Positions 25,765 through 34,175 of a stretch of DNA of 37,202 bases are shown here, piece by piece; the stretch's first letter is position 1, and the number at the start of each line of letters is the position of its first letter. A model generated the notes under the pieces. That model was not told where the DNA came from. It saw only the letters and a program-made list of their open reading frames with translations, and did not search any database. The position numbers and the translations under genes are program-made. Location: positions 1-37,202 of the forward strand of contig JANQJC010000064.1 in NCBI GenBank assembly GCA_028281825.1. The letters run 5' to 3'. This DNA comes from Flavobacteriales bacterium. Its GTDB lineage: Bacteria > Bacteroidota > Bacteroidia > JANQJC01.

Positions 25765-26742
25765 TTATTCATAACCCTTTAGTTTTTCCATAAGGTCGGC
25801 TTCATACTTTGGGTCAAATTTTAGGTCAAAGAATAGGAACTTTCGTTTAATCAGTTTCTGTTTTAGACTTGCTTTCAACCAGTCTTCAACAAAAAATTGG
25901 GAATAACCGCTCGTGCTAAATGTTGCATTGCCATCAGGCAAGGCTATCATTTTTGGATAAATATTAAGATAGTCTTTTTTGCTTATGATAGTGTTTGCTT
26001 TGCTGTACAGCAAGAACTGAATATCATACATCAGGTAAGATAATTCATCGTCATGCATAGCGAAGTATTCTTTCTTCAAGGTCATTTTCTTACAAATATT
26101 CCTGGTAATGGCTTCAAAATCCAGTTCTCTGCGTTTGGATATCAGTTTATTAAACAAGTCAGAAAACTCACTGTTCTCTACCTTGTTTAAATCTTCTTTC
26201 AAGTATTCACTATTATCATATACCACTTCATCCACCAAACCTCTAATAAAAGTCTCGAAGCCCTTAGCTAAGAAAGTAATGCTGTAGTCATCAACATCCT
26301 GACCAACATATACTACTTCAGGCTCGCCTTCTTTCCCACATTTTCTATAATCAAGCATCACCATGTGATGGCCAGCAGTTGGCGTATCACCAATGCAAAA
26401 GCCTATATCAGGGTAACCGCCTTCAGTAGTGAAAAAGGTGCTACCAAGGTCGCCACACAAAGAGTATATCTTGTCCTTACCGATACCCATAATACCTGTA
26501 ATGGCAGCATGGTTGTCAGACCAACCAGTATCCTCTGCGGGGAAACAGTTTTTATTAAGTAAACCTCCATTTTGCATCTTCATCAACTCAATGTAGCTGG
26601 CGGGTAACTTATATCCACCAAGTTCTTCTTCTATCTCAGCTATCAACTCATCGCTGGGTGGTGGCTCAGTATAATTCTCCCTTGCGTATTCACTCTCATT
26701 CCAAAAATCAGTGAAATCAAAATCGGCGAATATCTTATTCAT
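25765..26742 (-). CDS. SMI1/KNR4 (SUKH) domain protein
   Basis: 325 aa from the ATG at 26742, chosen because the extra 24 codons upstream are Cys/Asn-rich and unlike a domain start. Residues ~20-165 match a SUKH-1 domain (EIEEELGGYKLPASYIELMKMQNGG, then FFTTEGGYPDIGFC and HHMVMLDY). SUKH proteins are widely found as immunity proteins in contact-dependent and polymorphic toxin systems. No toxin gene is adjacent, so here it may be an orphan immunity protein or serve a cellular role. The C-terminal half (~170-325) is unassigned. It converges with DUF1801, three bases between the stops. Confidence 0.82.
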   Translation of the reverse strand: MNKIFADFDFTDFWNESEYARENYTEPPPSDELIAEIEEELGGYKLPASYIELMKMQNGGLLNKNCFPAEDTGWSDNHAAITGIMGIGKDKIYSLCGDLGSTFFTTEGGYPDIGFCIGDTPTAGHHMVMLDYRKCGKEGEPEVVYVGQDVDDYSITFLAKGFETFIRGLVDEVVYDNSEYLKEDLNKVENSEFSDLFNKLISKRRELDFEAITRNICKKMTLKKEYFAMHDDELSYLMYDIQFLLYSKANTIISKKDYLNIYPKMIALPDGNATFSTSGYSQFFVEDWLKASLKQKLIKRKFLFFDLKFDPKYEADLMEKLKGYE

Positions 26743-26823
26743 AACAGGTAAGGTGTTGGGTAAAGATATTGAATTGATGTTTATGGAATAGGGGCAAAAG
26801 TTGCACCCATTCAAATAAAACTT

Positions 26824-27201
26824 ATGAAAAGACGCTCACTTATCGTTTTATTTGGCATGCTTTGCTTAGTGCCTATAGTTTCTTTTGCACAGAATAATTA
26901 CAAGGAGGATATTAAAGGAACTTGGCAAATGACAGATGAGAATGGAAATCGATTCAGTATACAAATTACTGATGATAGCTGGACAAGCAGTTGGATCAAC
27001 TCAACCGTTACGCCACCCCAGCCAAATACAAATATTCAGCAATACAGTTTTATTCGAAAGAACAAGGTATGCGTGTTTTGGGAAAGTATGAGTGACCCCG
27101 AAAGGAGCTACTACAAAGTGATAGACCTTAAGGATAATTCACTTACCCTTAAGTTGGCCAGCACAAAGAAAGTGTTTAAGCTCTCCAGGGTAAAGAAGTA
27201 G
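26824..27201 (+). CDS. small secreted lipocalin-like protein
   Basis: 125 aa with a signal peptide (1-22, ending VSFAQ). The mature part begins with KGTWQMTDENG, the GxW motif of lipocalin-like domains, followed by alternating beta strands, ending in basic residues. It is probably periplasmic and may bind a small hydrophobic ligand; this is a family-level guess. Its stop codon directly abuts the stop of the convergent last gene of the phage-derived cassette. Confidence 0.65.
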   Translation: MKRRSLIVLFGMLCLVPIVSFAQNNYKEDIKGTWQMTDENGNRFSIQITDDSWTSSWINSTVTPPQPNTNIQQYSFIRKNKVCVFWESMSDPERSYYKVIDLKDNSLTLKLASTKKVFKLSRVKK

Positions 27202-27510
27202 TTAATTCTCCCCAGCAAGGATAGACTCATTTACCTGCATCACTTCAAAGTAGCCTTCAGTTTTGGTGCAGGTGTCAAAAATGGCATCTTGGTTCTTTTG
27301 CAATGCTTTTATCTGGTAATATACATAAACAAGGGCAACCATCAATACTACTTGCAGGCAGGTTATTATGCCAATAAATATTGCGAGGGTTATCATGTTG
27401 CTCAGAGTTTTTTCCAGTGTTTCCACCACTTTATCAGTAGCGCTATTATAGCTAGTAACGTTAGCATGTTTTAGGTAATTCACCACCAGCAAGCATCCCT
27501 TTTGGGCCAC
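27202..27510 (-). CDS. small one-TM protein at the end of the phage cassette
   Basis: 102 aa with a GTG start; an internal ATG at 27396 is possible. One transmembrane helix (~42-68) follows an amphipathic N-terminal region and precedes a polar tail. Size and position next to two holin-like genes suggest a lysis accessory (spanin- or antiholin-like), but nothing in the sequence proves it. It lies downstream of the holin gene and inside the reach of an imperfect inverted repeat (27481-27557). Confidence 0.5.
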   Translation of the reverse strand: MAQKGCLLVVNYLKHANVTSYNSATDKVVETLEKTLSNMITLAIFIGIITCLQVVLMVALVYVYYQIKALQKNQDAIFDTCTKTEGYFEVMQVNESILAGEN

Positions 27511-27557
27511 ATCCCGTCCCTCAACCAGGATGAAAAAGGGTGCTCACAAGGTGGTGG
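27481..27557. repeat. imperfect inverted repeat at the 3' edge of the phage cassette
   Basis: The left arm 27481-27503 (CACCACCAGC...CATCCCTTTT) and right arm 27534-27557 (AAAAGGGTGCT...GGTGGTG) are complementary apart from a few mismatches and gaps, around a 30-nt loop. It sits over the start of the last small gene. It may be a hairpin controlling that gene or a degenerate mobile-element end. Confidence 0.4.
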
Positions 27558-27560
27558 TAG

Positions 27561-27941
27561 TTATTGGCCTCTTAGGTTGTCAATCTTGTCACGAATAGCA
27601 TTCCAAAGGTCAATTCCCGTTGCTTCGCTGATGTTCTCTATGTTGCTCTTAAATTCTACCAGACATATATAGCCACCCGTTATATTTACAAAAGGCAGCG
27701 TCCCGAAAACATTTTCCATTCCATGGGCCAGCAATACGGCTATCATGTAAAGTATCATTTTAGTTATTGTCTTGCCCATTGCTTTTGAGTAGATGGGCTT
27801 TTTAATCAGCTTGTCACGCCATACGGCAGTCACAACATCCGATATCAATAAGCAACCAATCAATATTAACATAGGGGCGAGGGGGGTAATAAATGCAACC
27901 AGGTAAGCTACAAATAACTCTATGAATTCAGCTTTTTTCAT
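27561..27941 (-). CDS. phage holin family protein
   Basis: 126 aa from the ATG at 27941; the longer frame overlaps the preceding gene more and adds a polar, domain-free leader. Three hydrophobic helices and the KPIYSKAMGKTITKMILYMIAVLLA segment resemble the phage_holin_4 / toxin-secretion holin family. In a complete phage it would permeabilise the inner membrane to release endolysin, but no endolysin gene is seen nearby. The ATG lies 14 nt inside the upstream gene, which suggests translational coupling. Confidence 0.72.
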   Translation of the reverse strand: MKKAEFIELFVAYLVAFITPLAPMLILIGCLLISDVVTAVWRDKLIKKPIYSKAMGKTITKMILYMIAVLLAHGMENVFGTLPFVNITGGYICLVEFKSNIENISEATGIDLWNAIRDKIDNLRGQ

Positions 27942-28209
27942 TAATTCTAACTGATTTATCGCTTGATGGTTTTTCTTCTCGTTTCTTGCCGAAAGATTTG
28001 AGTTCTGCCACTTTGTGCAAGTATTTTGGTGCAAAAACAGCGGTGAGCATTAGCACATCAAACATGATAAAGTCTGCATTAAGGCCACAGCTATTGCTTA
28101 TCACATAGTATAGGTTGAAAACCATGAAGAATATTAGCAGTAGGAAACTGTTTAGCCTGGTGCTACTTTTGCGCCCTGGTTGTTCTTCGAAAAATCCTGT
28201 CTTTTCCAT
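27928..28209 (-). CDS. two-TM holin-like phage membrane protein
   Basis: 93 aa from the ATG at 28209, 1 bp after the stop of the fibre gene. The N-terminus FFEEQPGRKSSTRLNSF is typical of small phage membrane proteins with a Ser-Ser-x-Arg-Leu motif before the first helix. Two helices (about 20-40 and 48-65) are followed by a basic, polar tail. It is likely a holin, antiholin or membrane anchor; the exact role is not known. It overlaps the next gene by 14 nt. Confidence 0.65.
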   Translation of the reverse strand: MEKTGFFEEQPGRKSSTRLNSFLLLIFFMVFNLYYVISNSCGLNADFIMFDVLMLTAVFAPKYLHKVAELKSFGKKREEKPSSDKSVRINEKS

Positions 28210-28210
28210 C

Positions 28211-30550
28211 TTAAAATGATACTTTACGGTAAACAATATTTAAGGAGATATCGCTGTCTCCGTCTGTTGGGTTGCTCATCATTGTGGTTAGAACTATTCC
28301 ATCATTTTCTACTATCTGTGTATCAGCTGCATCAAATGGAGTGATGTATGACCAGCCTTTCACTACCCTGCTTGTGTTTGAAGAAAGAAGCTGGACGTTT
28401 TGTAACCAATTAGAATTGGCATTTTCGCATTTTATTGTTAGCCCAGTGTCTGTGCCGTAGGCAGTGGTATTAAAGTTTATACTTCCTACTATGCTGATAA
28501 TATCATAATAATACCCAACACCAGGAGCAGGTAATAAAGCTTGAGGCCGAGTGTTACAAACCAGAATACTATCACTAGAGATGGTAACGGTTGTATCTTT
28601 AATAATGGAGCCTGTGAAGTTAAGAGTACCATTACCATCATTGTACAAAATACCTTCAACATCACTGTCAGGCCATTCATATCTATTGCCCCGCAAGTTG
28701 AGATATTTTATATATTCGGGTAAGGCAAATTCATATTTATTAGATTGAGCCTCATAGCCAAGAGCAACTGAACTGTCTTGAGCGTATGATATATATCCAA
28801 TAGCACTAGCAAACTTAGTGGCCAAAGCACTTCCTCCCATAGTAATACTGAAACTGTCTGCTACAGCATTATATCCTATAGCAGATGCATCATAAAAGGC
28901 GGTGGCTTTGCGGCCTAAAGCTATTGAGTTTTTCTCTGCATCTGTGCTATCTCCAATCGCAATGCTATGGTTCATATTAGTAAGTGAACTATTCGCACCA
29001 ACACCAATAGCAATGTTATTGCTGTCGTTTGACATGTATTCTCCTGCATCTGCACCAATAAGTATATTATTGATTCCATCATATAAATTGTATCCACTAG
29101 ACTCTCCAATCACAACATTGTATTCTCCAGTATTTATCATGTATCCAGTGTTGTTACCCAACAATATGTTATTATTTCCTCCTCCAGAAGTCATTAAAGG
29201 GTTGAGTAAGTTAAAGTTCTCGTCTAAAACTACTGAGCTATCTGGCTCACTTACCCCTCCAGATACTGTGCTCCAAGTAAGGTTGCTACTGCCATCTGTT
29301 GTTAGGACTTGGCCTGAAGAGCCGTTGTAAGATGGAAAGGTGTAAGATTGAAACCCATAACCAAATTCAATTGTACCAAATTTGTTGATACGGATAAAGG
29401 CAGATGGTTCGCCATCAGTACTATCATTAGCTTGCAACAATATTCTAGTATCATCAATCTGAATTGAGTTTTCAGAATAATCACTCCCCGATGATTCATT
29501 AAAAGTATGGGTCATTCCTAATCCAAATTCGCTAATATTAAAGGCATCAACTGTCATATTGTATGGTTCATATAGCTTGAAAAGGCTAGCAGAGTTTTGA
29601 CAACACTCGGCTTCGTCACCAAAGGAGGAAATGCCGAACGAATAATCTGTTTCGTCTTGGGTTGATATGTTGAAGCTAGACCTTGAGTTGATATAGAAAG
29701 TACTATCTGAGGTTATATAGATTGTTGTGTCTGTTGAAATAAAAAAATTGCTCGAATTGATATCAATATTGTTTATGGCCTTAATATCAAAATCTCCTAA
29801 TGACTGGATATCTAAAGTGCTATCGGCTACCTTTGAGGTAAAACCGTGATCATTCAGGCTTACGGGATCAGTAAAGCCTAAGAATAGCCTGCAACTGTCG
29901 GCTCCATATCCGGTGAGGTCCATGAAACCAGCAATACTATGAAATCCATAAGAGGATCTATACAAACCAGTCATAGGAACTCCCCAAATATCATTATTCA
30001 GTAATACCATTTGGGTGTCTGCTTTCATAAGGACTGAGTGACTGGCACTATCCCGCACATAACCATTATCAGATACCAAGTTTCCGTTGGGGCTGAAGTA
30101 TAGTACCTCGTTTATGTGATTCGTACTGCCTTCAATGGTATCACCCCACACGGCACTAGTTCCTGAGCCACTACTCACATCACCGGTAACCAATAACTTT
30201 TTCCATTCAGTTCCAGTGTATAATTCAAATCTGTTTGAGCTAGTATTAAATATCATCAATCCAGTAGGAGGTGAGGATATAGCATCTCTTTGAGTTTCAT
30301 CCATCTTGGAGATGAGTACACCACCATTAGTGCTGCTAACTTCAAATGCCGTTCCTGGAGTAAGGGTGTCCGCTCCGATTACAGCGAAACCACCTGATAC
30401 AAAAAGCGAATCTCTTACTTTGGTGTTACCTTTTATGTAAAGATTGTTGTTGTAGTTTCCATAAGTTTGGGCATGGTTATCATTGGTGAAAATCAGGACT
30501 ACCAATAAAATGAGTAGCCCATTTAAGCTTGTCTTTATTATTGCTTTCAT
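28211..30550 (-). CDS. secreted YadA-head-like fibre protein inside the phage cassette
   Basis: 779 aa. Residues 1-28 form a convincing Sec signal peptide (basic start, LLILLVVLIF core, NDNHAQ end), which is unusual for a virion gene. Residues ~75-120 carry the Bacteroidota surface-fibre motif (VLISKMDETQRDAISSPPTG, then FELYTGTEWKKL). Residues ~459-603 hold ~10-15-residue repeats with NSIAIG, NSIALG and SVALG cores, typical of the left-handed beta-roll in YadA/trimeric autotransporter heads. The C-terminal ~125 residues read like a phage structural or receptor-binding domain (VLTTMMSNPTDGDSDISLNIVYR). No YadA membrane anchor or T9SS sorting domain is visible. It lies 31 bp after the preceding phage gene and 1 bp before the next. 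Confidence 0.75.
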   Translation of the reverse strand: MKAIIKTSLNGLLILLVVLIFTNDNHAQTYGNYNNNLYIKGNTKVRDSLFVSGGFAVIGADTLTPGTAFEVSSTNGGVLISKMDETQRDAISSPPTGLMIFNTSSNRFELYTGTEWKKLLVTGDVSSGSGTSAVWGDTIEGSTNHINEVLYFSPNGNLVSDNGYVRDSASHSVLMKADTQMVLLNNDIWGVPMTGLYRSSYGFHSIAGFMDLTGYGADSCRLFLGFTDPVSLNDHGFTSKVADSTLDIQSLGDFDIKAINNIDINSSNFFISTDTTIYITSDSTFYINSRSSFNISTQDETDYSFGISSFGDEAECCQNSASLFKLYEPYNMTVDAFNISEFGLGMTHTFNESSGSDYSENSIQIDDTRILLQANDSTDGEPSAFIRINKFGTIEFGYGFQSYTFPSYNGSSGQVLTTDGSSNLTWSTVSGGVSEPDSSVVLDENFNLLNPLMTSGGGNNNILLGNNTGYMINTGEYNVVIGESSGYNLYDGINNILIGADAGEYMSNDSNNIAIGVGANSSLTNMNHSIAIGDSTDAEKNSIALGRKATAFYDASAIGYNAVADSFSITMGGSALATKFASAIGYISYAQDSSVALGYEAQSNKYEFALPEYIKYLNLRGNRYEWPDSDVEGILYNDGNGTLNFTGSIIKDTTVTISSDSILVCNTRPQALLPAPGVGYYYDIISIVGSINFNTTAYGTDTGLTIKCENANSNWLQNVQLLSSNTSRVVKGWSYITPFDAADTQIVENDGIVLTTMMSNPTDGDSDISLNIVYRKVSF

Positions 30551-30581
30551 TGCTGTTGTTGATTAAATGATTTGAGGGTTT

Positions 30582-31160
30582 TTAATAAGCCATTATGTTA
30601 ATCTCTATTCCTGCCACATTTTCATTGGCATGGACTTTTATTTTATTCAGTTCATCACTTGTGTCCCGCTCCCATAGGAAGTCACTTTTTTGACCATCTT
30701 CCATGAAGGCCACAATGCGAGCTTCTTTGCCAAGGTTGTGGGTAATCTCATTTTCACCTTCTGTAAGGTCAGCTTCAACTGTGAAGGTTTTCGGGACTTT
30801 GATTAAGTCAACGGGATTGGGCAAAATGTTGATTAGACTTCGGGTTTGCCAATAAAGCCCTTCTTCTGGGATGAAACCGGTAAATGCTACTGGCTCGCCT
30901 TCTTCTTCATAGATGGCTTCCCAGGCTTTGCCTTCGTAGTAAGCATATCTCTTGGCTGGGTCATTGCTTTCTGCTAAGTATTCTGCAGCAGGGTTGTAAG
31001 GCTCCATGTTGAGAGGGTCGAAATAATCGTTCAAGGCTTCATAGAGCTTTATAAAGTTGCCATCCAACTCTTCGTATGTGAGGGTGGCTCCCTTGGTGAT
31101 GAGGGTGCCATGTATGGCTTCTCTCAACACCAGGTTTTCTAGTTCAGTAAGTGCACTCAT
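30582..31160 (-). CDS. small virion-type protein
   Basis: 192 aa, starting within the stop of the upstream gene (4-bp ATGA overlap). The N-terminal half (~1-110) is helical with acidic and Tyr-rich stretches. The C-terminal ~75 residues (FTVEADLTEGENEITHNLGK, FMEDGQKSDFLWE) resemble a beta-rich domain found in phage tail-fibre or virion proteins. No catalytic motif is visible. Translational coupling to DUF6712 suggests it binds near the head-tail connector. Confidence 0.6.
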   Translation of the reverse strand: MSALTELENLVLREAIHGTLITKGATLTYEELDGNFIKLYEALNDYFDPLNMEPYNPAAEYLAESNDPAKRYAYYEGKAWEAIYEEEGEPVAFTGFIPEEGLYWQTRSLINILPNPVDLIKVPKTFTVEADLTEGENEITHNLGKEARIVAFMEDGQKSDFLWERDTSDELNKIKVHANENVAGIEINIMAY

Positions 31161-31666
31161 CCTATTGAATTGATTTTAACTGTTCCTGGATTGGTTTGAA
31201 GGCTGCACTTAAAGAGGGGATAGGCACTAGCCATCCTTTCTAAGTAAAGCAGCATTTGATTTTCGTGGTGGCGGGCACCGCTTTTAGCTTGGTTGACCAT
31301 TGAGCTCAATTGCTCATTGTCTGGCCTTTCAGAGTTTTCAAGTATCTTTTTGGTAAAGCCTGAAGGTGTTGACGTAACTCCATTGTTCACTAAGAGGCGA
31401 ACATAGGTGTAGTAAACCAACACGGCTTTAGCGCCTTTAAACTCATAGGTGTTGCCCTTGTAGGTGTATTGCCCACCGAGCAAAAGGGTTTGGTATTGAG
31501 GTAGGGCAACGTTGTCCCTGAAGTCAATGTAAAGCTGCTCGCCTAAAACGGGTTTCAGGTCAAATTCTTCAGCTTCGTCAATGTGTGGGTCAAGGTCTTT
31601 GGCGGTGTTGATGTTGGCCGTTAAAAACTTGTATTCCCCGAAATCACTTAAGGTTATCAGGCTCAT
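31157..31666 (-). CDS. DUF6712 family head-tail connector-like protein
   Basis: 169 aa, full length for the family. The opening LITLSDFGEYKFLTANINTA and HIDEAEEFDLKPVLGEQLY are hallmarks of DUF6712, found in Bacteroidota phages and prophages next to the portal gene. By position it is the connector or head-completion protein that joins the portal ring to the tail or closes the capsid. It lies 25 bp after the portal gene. No tail genes follow, so it may serve only to close the head. Confidence 0.75.
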   Translation of the reverse strand: MSLITLSDFGEYKFLTANINTAKDLDPHIDEAEEFDLKPVLGEQLYIDFRDNVALPQYQTLLLGGQYTYKGNTYEFKGAKAVLVYYTYVRLLVNNGVTSTPSGFTKKILENSERPDNEQLSSMVNQAKSGARHHENQMLLYLERMASAYPLFKCSLQTNPGTVKINSIG

Positions 31667-31691
31667 CTGTTATTAGTTTTTTTGAGGGGTT

Positions 31692-32801
31692 TTATAAATT
31701 TTGATCTATGCTGAGAGTGGCAATCTTATAGTTCTCTGACGGGTTGGCATCGGGGAACAGGCTGAATAGCCTCTGGAATTGTTCCTCGATTACCATTCTC
31801 TCGTCAGACGTTTCCTCATTGTATTGTTTGATGGCTTCCATTCTCTCGCTGTTATCGCCCAGTTGGCCAGGGATGGATTTGAAAAGCACAGGCGGCAGGC
31901 CATAATTCATGCGGATGTTCTCCTGAACGCTGCTCTCATGGTATTCATACAGCCTGTCATTGTTTTGATGGCTGAAAGGTGTGATATCTGGCACTTGCTC
32001 ATCCAATTCTACTTCTGCCCAGAAGATTTTATTGAAGTTATCGGCGCCCTGGAATTCGGTTATCTTCTCAGCAAACTCACGGCGGGCTTCATCTGTTTCA
32101 AACTTACCTTTAGTTACCAAAAGGTGAGAAGCCATAAATCCGCTGGTGATATTGCGGTATTTGAAGAGCTTGATCTGGCTATCCACTTCTACATCCTCCA
32201 ACACGGGGTCGCAAGTACTGAGTGGGTAAACCATTTCTCCTTCGCTGCTGTACCAGAGTATCTGGCCTTTGTAGTTCTCAAAGCCCCCAGCGGCTTCTAC
32301 TTGTGCGGCAATTATCTCTGGGTCAGGATTGAAAACATCTATAAAGTCAATGTCATCAACCAGAATACGTTTTTTGCGGTGCATATCCCAATTGTCATAC
32401 ACGGCTACTTTTGAGATATAGCCTTGGTCGTCAGCTATGGCTAGGCGACAATACTTAAAAGGGATGTGCTGGGCTTCTACGGGCTCTAACTTGGCATTAT
32501 AGTTGACATGAATGGCGAAGCCATTGATGTAGCTATAATCCTTTGCTACCTGCCTCAAGAGATGATTGGCGGTTTGGCCTTTGGTGTTGATGATGGCCTG
32601 AGCGAAACCTTCGTCCTCAAAGCCCTGGCCTATAATGTATTTCTTAAGGCGCTCGATACATATACTTGCAGCACCACTGCCTGCCAATATATCCAGGATG
32701 CGCTGAGGGTAAAGGTTGTCGCGGTCATAGCTTTCAATGCCCAGGCGTTTATCTACGGCATATACCTTCCGCTTTTGAATTTTATCTAAGTTGATACGCA
32801 T
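31692..32801 (-). CDS. phage portal protein
   Basis: 369 aa, shorter than most portals (400-550 aa). Typical HK97/PBSX-type features: an N-terminal RDNLYPQRILDILAGSGAA, an interior DYSYINGFAIHVNYNA strand region, a mid YYSSEGEMVYPLSTCD-like stretch, HESSVQENIRMNYGLPPVLF and a C-terminal GQLGDNSERMEAIKQYNEET followed by a helical tail. It would form the dodecameric DNA gate of the capsid. It is downstream of the capsid gene, the reverse of the usual portal-protease-capsid order, and no terminase to drive it lies nearby. A REP-like repeat separates it from the upstream HhH gene. Confidence 0.83.
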   Translation of the reverse strand: MRINLDKIQKRKVYAVDKRLGIESYDRDNLYPQRILDILAGSGAASICIERLKKYIIGQGFEDEGFAQAIINTKGQTANHLLRQVAKDYSYINGFAIHVNYNAKLEPVEAQHIPFKYCRLAIADDQGYISKVAVYDNWDMHRKKRILVDDIDFIDVFNPDPEIIAAQVEAAGGFENYKGQILWYSSEGEMVYPLSTCDPVLEDVEVDSQIKLFKYRNITSGFMASHLLVTKGKFETDEARREFAEKITEFQGADNFNKIFWAEVELDEQVPDITPFSHQNNDRLYEYHESSVQENIRMNYGLPPVLFKSIPGQLGDNSERMEAIKQYNEETSDERMVIEEQFQRLFSLFPDANPSENYKIATLSIDQNL

Positions 32802-32855
32802 TGCTTTGTGTTAAGTGTTTTGTCGTATTCGTTGTGTTTTTTGGTGCTGTCCGTA

Positions 32856-32940
32856 TCATCATTGCCAGGAGGAACGACGAAGCAATCTCCTTTTATGATT
32901 ATTGAATTTGAGATTGCCACGCTACGCTCGCAATGACGGG
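32856..32940. repeat. REP-like imperfect palindrome between two phage genes
   Basis: An element of about 85 bp with inverted ends: TCATTGCC (32859-32866) against GCAATGAC (32930-32937), and GAAGCAATCTCC against GAGATTGCCAC. The CATTGCGAGCG / GCAATGACG theme is the widespread intergenic repeat seen in many bacterial chromosomes. Such repeats are normally chromosomal; its presence inside the cassette implies long residence there. A short ORF that reads through it is discounted. Confidence 0.65.
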
Positions 32941-32945
32941 TAGGG

Positions 32946-33500
32946 TTACTCACCAGCCGACAACCTCTCAGCGCTGGCTTTGCCAATACCTTTGATGGCG
33001 GTCAATTCTTCTACGCTCATGGTTTTGGCTTGCTGTGGGGTAATGCCCGCTTTGGCTAAGGCAGCCAGAACTTTTGCCGGAAGGCTCTCGCTCTTGGGTT
33101 CTTCTGTTGGTAGCGCATGGTCTTCGGGTTGTGGGTTCTGGCTGTCAAAGTCATCAAGCACCTGTTGTGGGTTTTCAAATAGTTTGGCATTATCGCGGCT
33201 GCGCTCTATCATTTGCATTACCACCTTATCAGTAAGGGTTGAATTGGTGTAATGCGTATGATTAAAGTAGAATAACGCGTTTTTGTTTTTAAGCTCGTAT
33301 TGTGTCATTTCGGGTTGTTTTTGGTTCAGTAATAATTCCAGTTCCATCACTGCTTCTTCGGCGCACAGGCTGCATCCCCTTTTGCGGGGGCGTTTGCCAG
33401 TAGTGAGATGATACACTTTACCCACTTCCTCAATCAAGGCTCGGCTATCGCCGGGGCGATTGCGCCATTTTTGGATAATATCTTTAACAAGTGCTTGCAT
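32946..33500 (-). CDS. helix-hairpin-helix protein of the phage cassette
   Basis: 184 aa. Residues ~1-60 are helical with one CxxC pair (Cys43 and Cys46, GCSLCAEEA), which could bind a metal if paired across subunits. Residues ~100-140 are acidic and Pro-rich (linker). Residues ~163-183 are a helix-hairpin-helix (EELTAIKGIGKASAERL), a sequence-nonspecific DNA-binding motif. It probably binds DNA at the capsid vertex or during packaging, a plausible partial substitute for missing packaging proteins (inference). The start is ATG. Confidence 0.6.
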   Translation of the reverse strand: MQALVKDIIQKWRNRPGDSRALIEEVGKVYHLTTGKRPRKRGCSLCAEEAVMELELLLNQKQPEMTQYELKNKNALFYFNHTHYTNSTLTDKVVMQMIERSRDNAKLFENPQQVLDDFDSQNPQPEDHALPTEEPKSESLPAKVLAALAKAGITPQQAKTMSVEELTAIKGIGKASAERLSAGE

Positions 33501-33569
33501 AGGTTCAAGAGGAAGAAGGAAAGGGCTTTTGAGGGCCCTATTCCTTCAGGTGGTTGGGTTGAGAAAGGT

Positions 33570-34151
33570 TTACGGTACTATTACATCGATGATGTTAGTT
33601 ACTGTGGTTGTAAAGTCAGTGTCAAACAAGGTATGTGGTATGGTACCCGGGCGACTAGTTTCACTGTTGCGCAACAAGAGATTATAAGCGCCCATGGTGT
33701 CACCATCGTTCAATATTCTTTCTAACTCCTGCAACTCAAGGCCACTATCATTTCCATACAATTCAAATGCTGCGTTGCCACTAGCTCCCTTATGGTTGTT
33801 TTGCACAATGGCCACCACTTTTGACTGACCCAACTTCATGATTTGCTCTTTAATGGATGGGTCATTGTTGAATACTTTAAACCTTACTTCATGGTCGAAG
33901 CTATCTACGTAGCGGCCTTTCACCAATGCTACGCGAGGTTCTACACTGTCGTTTTGACCTTCAAAGGCATATCCTTGTCCTGTACCAAGTGTATAGCCAT
34001 CAATGATTAATGGGTTGTTGACATCATAAGAGATGGTACCTGATTGCCAATCATCAAAGTTCATGAGAATAAGGCGGTCGTTTGCCCCACCAGTGGGTGG
34101 GTTTGCGCAGTCATAAACAATTCCTGCGTCTATTTTTCCACAAGCTGACAT
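33570..34151 (-). CDS. conserved phage structural protein (unknown role)
   Basis: 193 aa, full-length ATG start. The sequence is of a virion type seen beside capsid genes in Bacteroidota phages: CANPPTGGANDRLILMNFDDW near the start, FEGQNDSVEPRVALVKGRYVDSFDHEVRF in the middle and a late YGNDSGLELQELERILNDGDTMGAY. Candidates are a tail-tube-like, decoration or head-tail protein; sequence alone does not decide. It lies 24 bp downstream of the capsid gene. Confidence 0.62.
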   Translation of the reverse strand: MSACGKIDAGIVYDCANPPTGGANDRLILMNFDDWQSGTISYDVNNPLIIDGYTLGTGQGYAFEGQNDSVEPRVALVKGRYVDSFDHEVRFKVFNNDPSIKEQIMKLGQSKVVAIVQNNHKGASGNAAFELYGNDSGLELQELERILNDGDTMGAYNLLLRNSETSRPGTIPHTLFDTDFTTTVTNIIDVIVP

Positions 34152-34175
34152 AATTTTTCTGTGTTTTTAGGTTGA

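Noticed and set aside
28902-29330. 142-codon frame antisense to the fibre gene
   Set aside because: It mirrors the repeat-rich part of the fibre gene and has a low-complexity Pro/Leu/Ser composition without domain features.
31779-32414. 211-codon open frame antisense to the portal gene
   Set aside because: It has no recognisable domain and lies wholly opposite a well-supported portal gene; the length is explained by the codon use of that gene.
32786-32986. 66-codon minus-strand frame with a CERSVAIS-like peptide
   Set aside because: It is a read-through of the REP-like repeat; this peptide arises from such repeats in many genomes and is not a gene.
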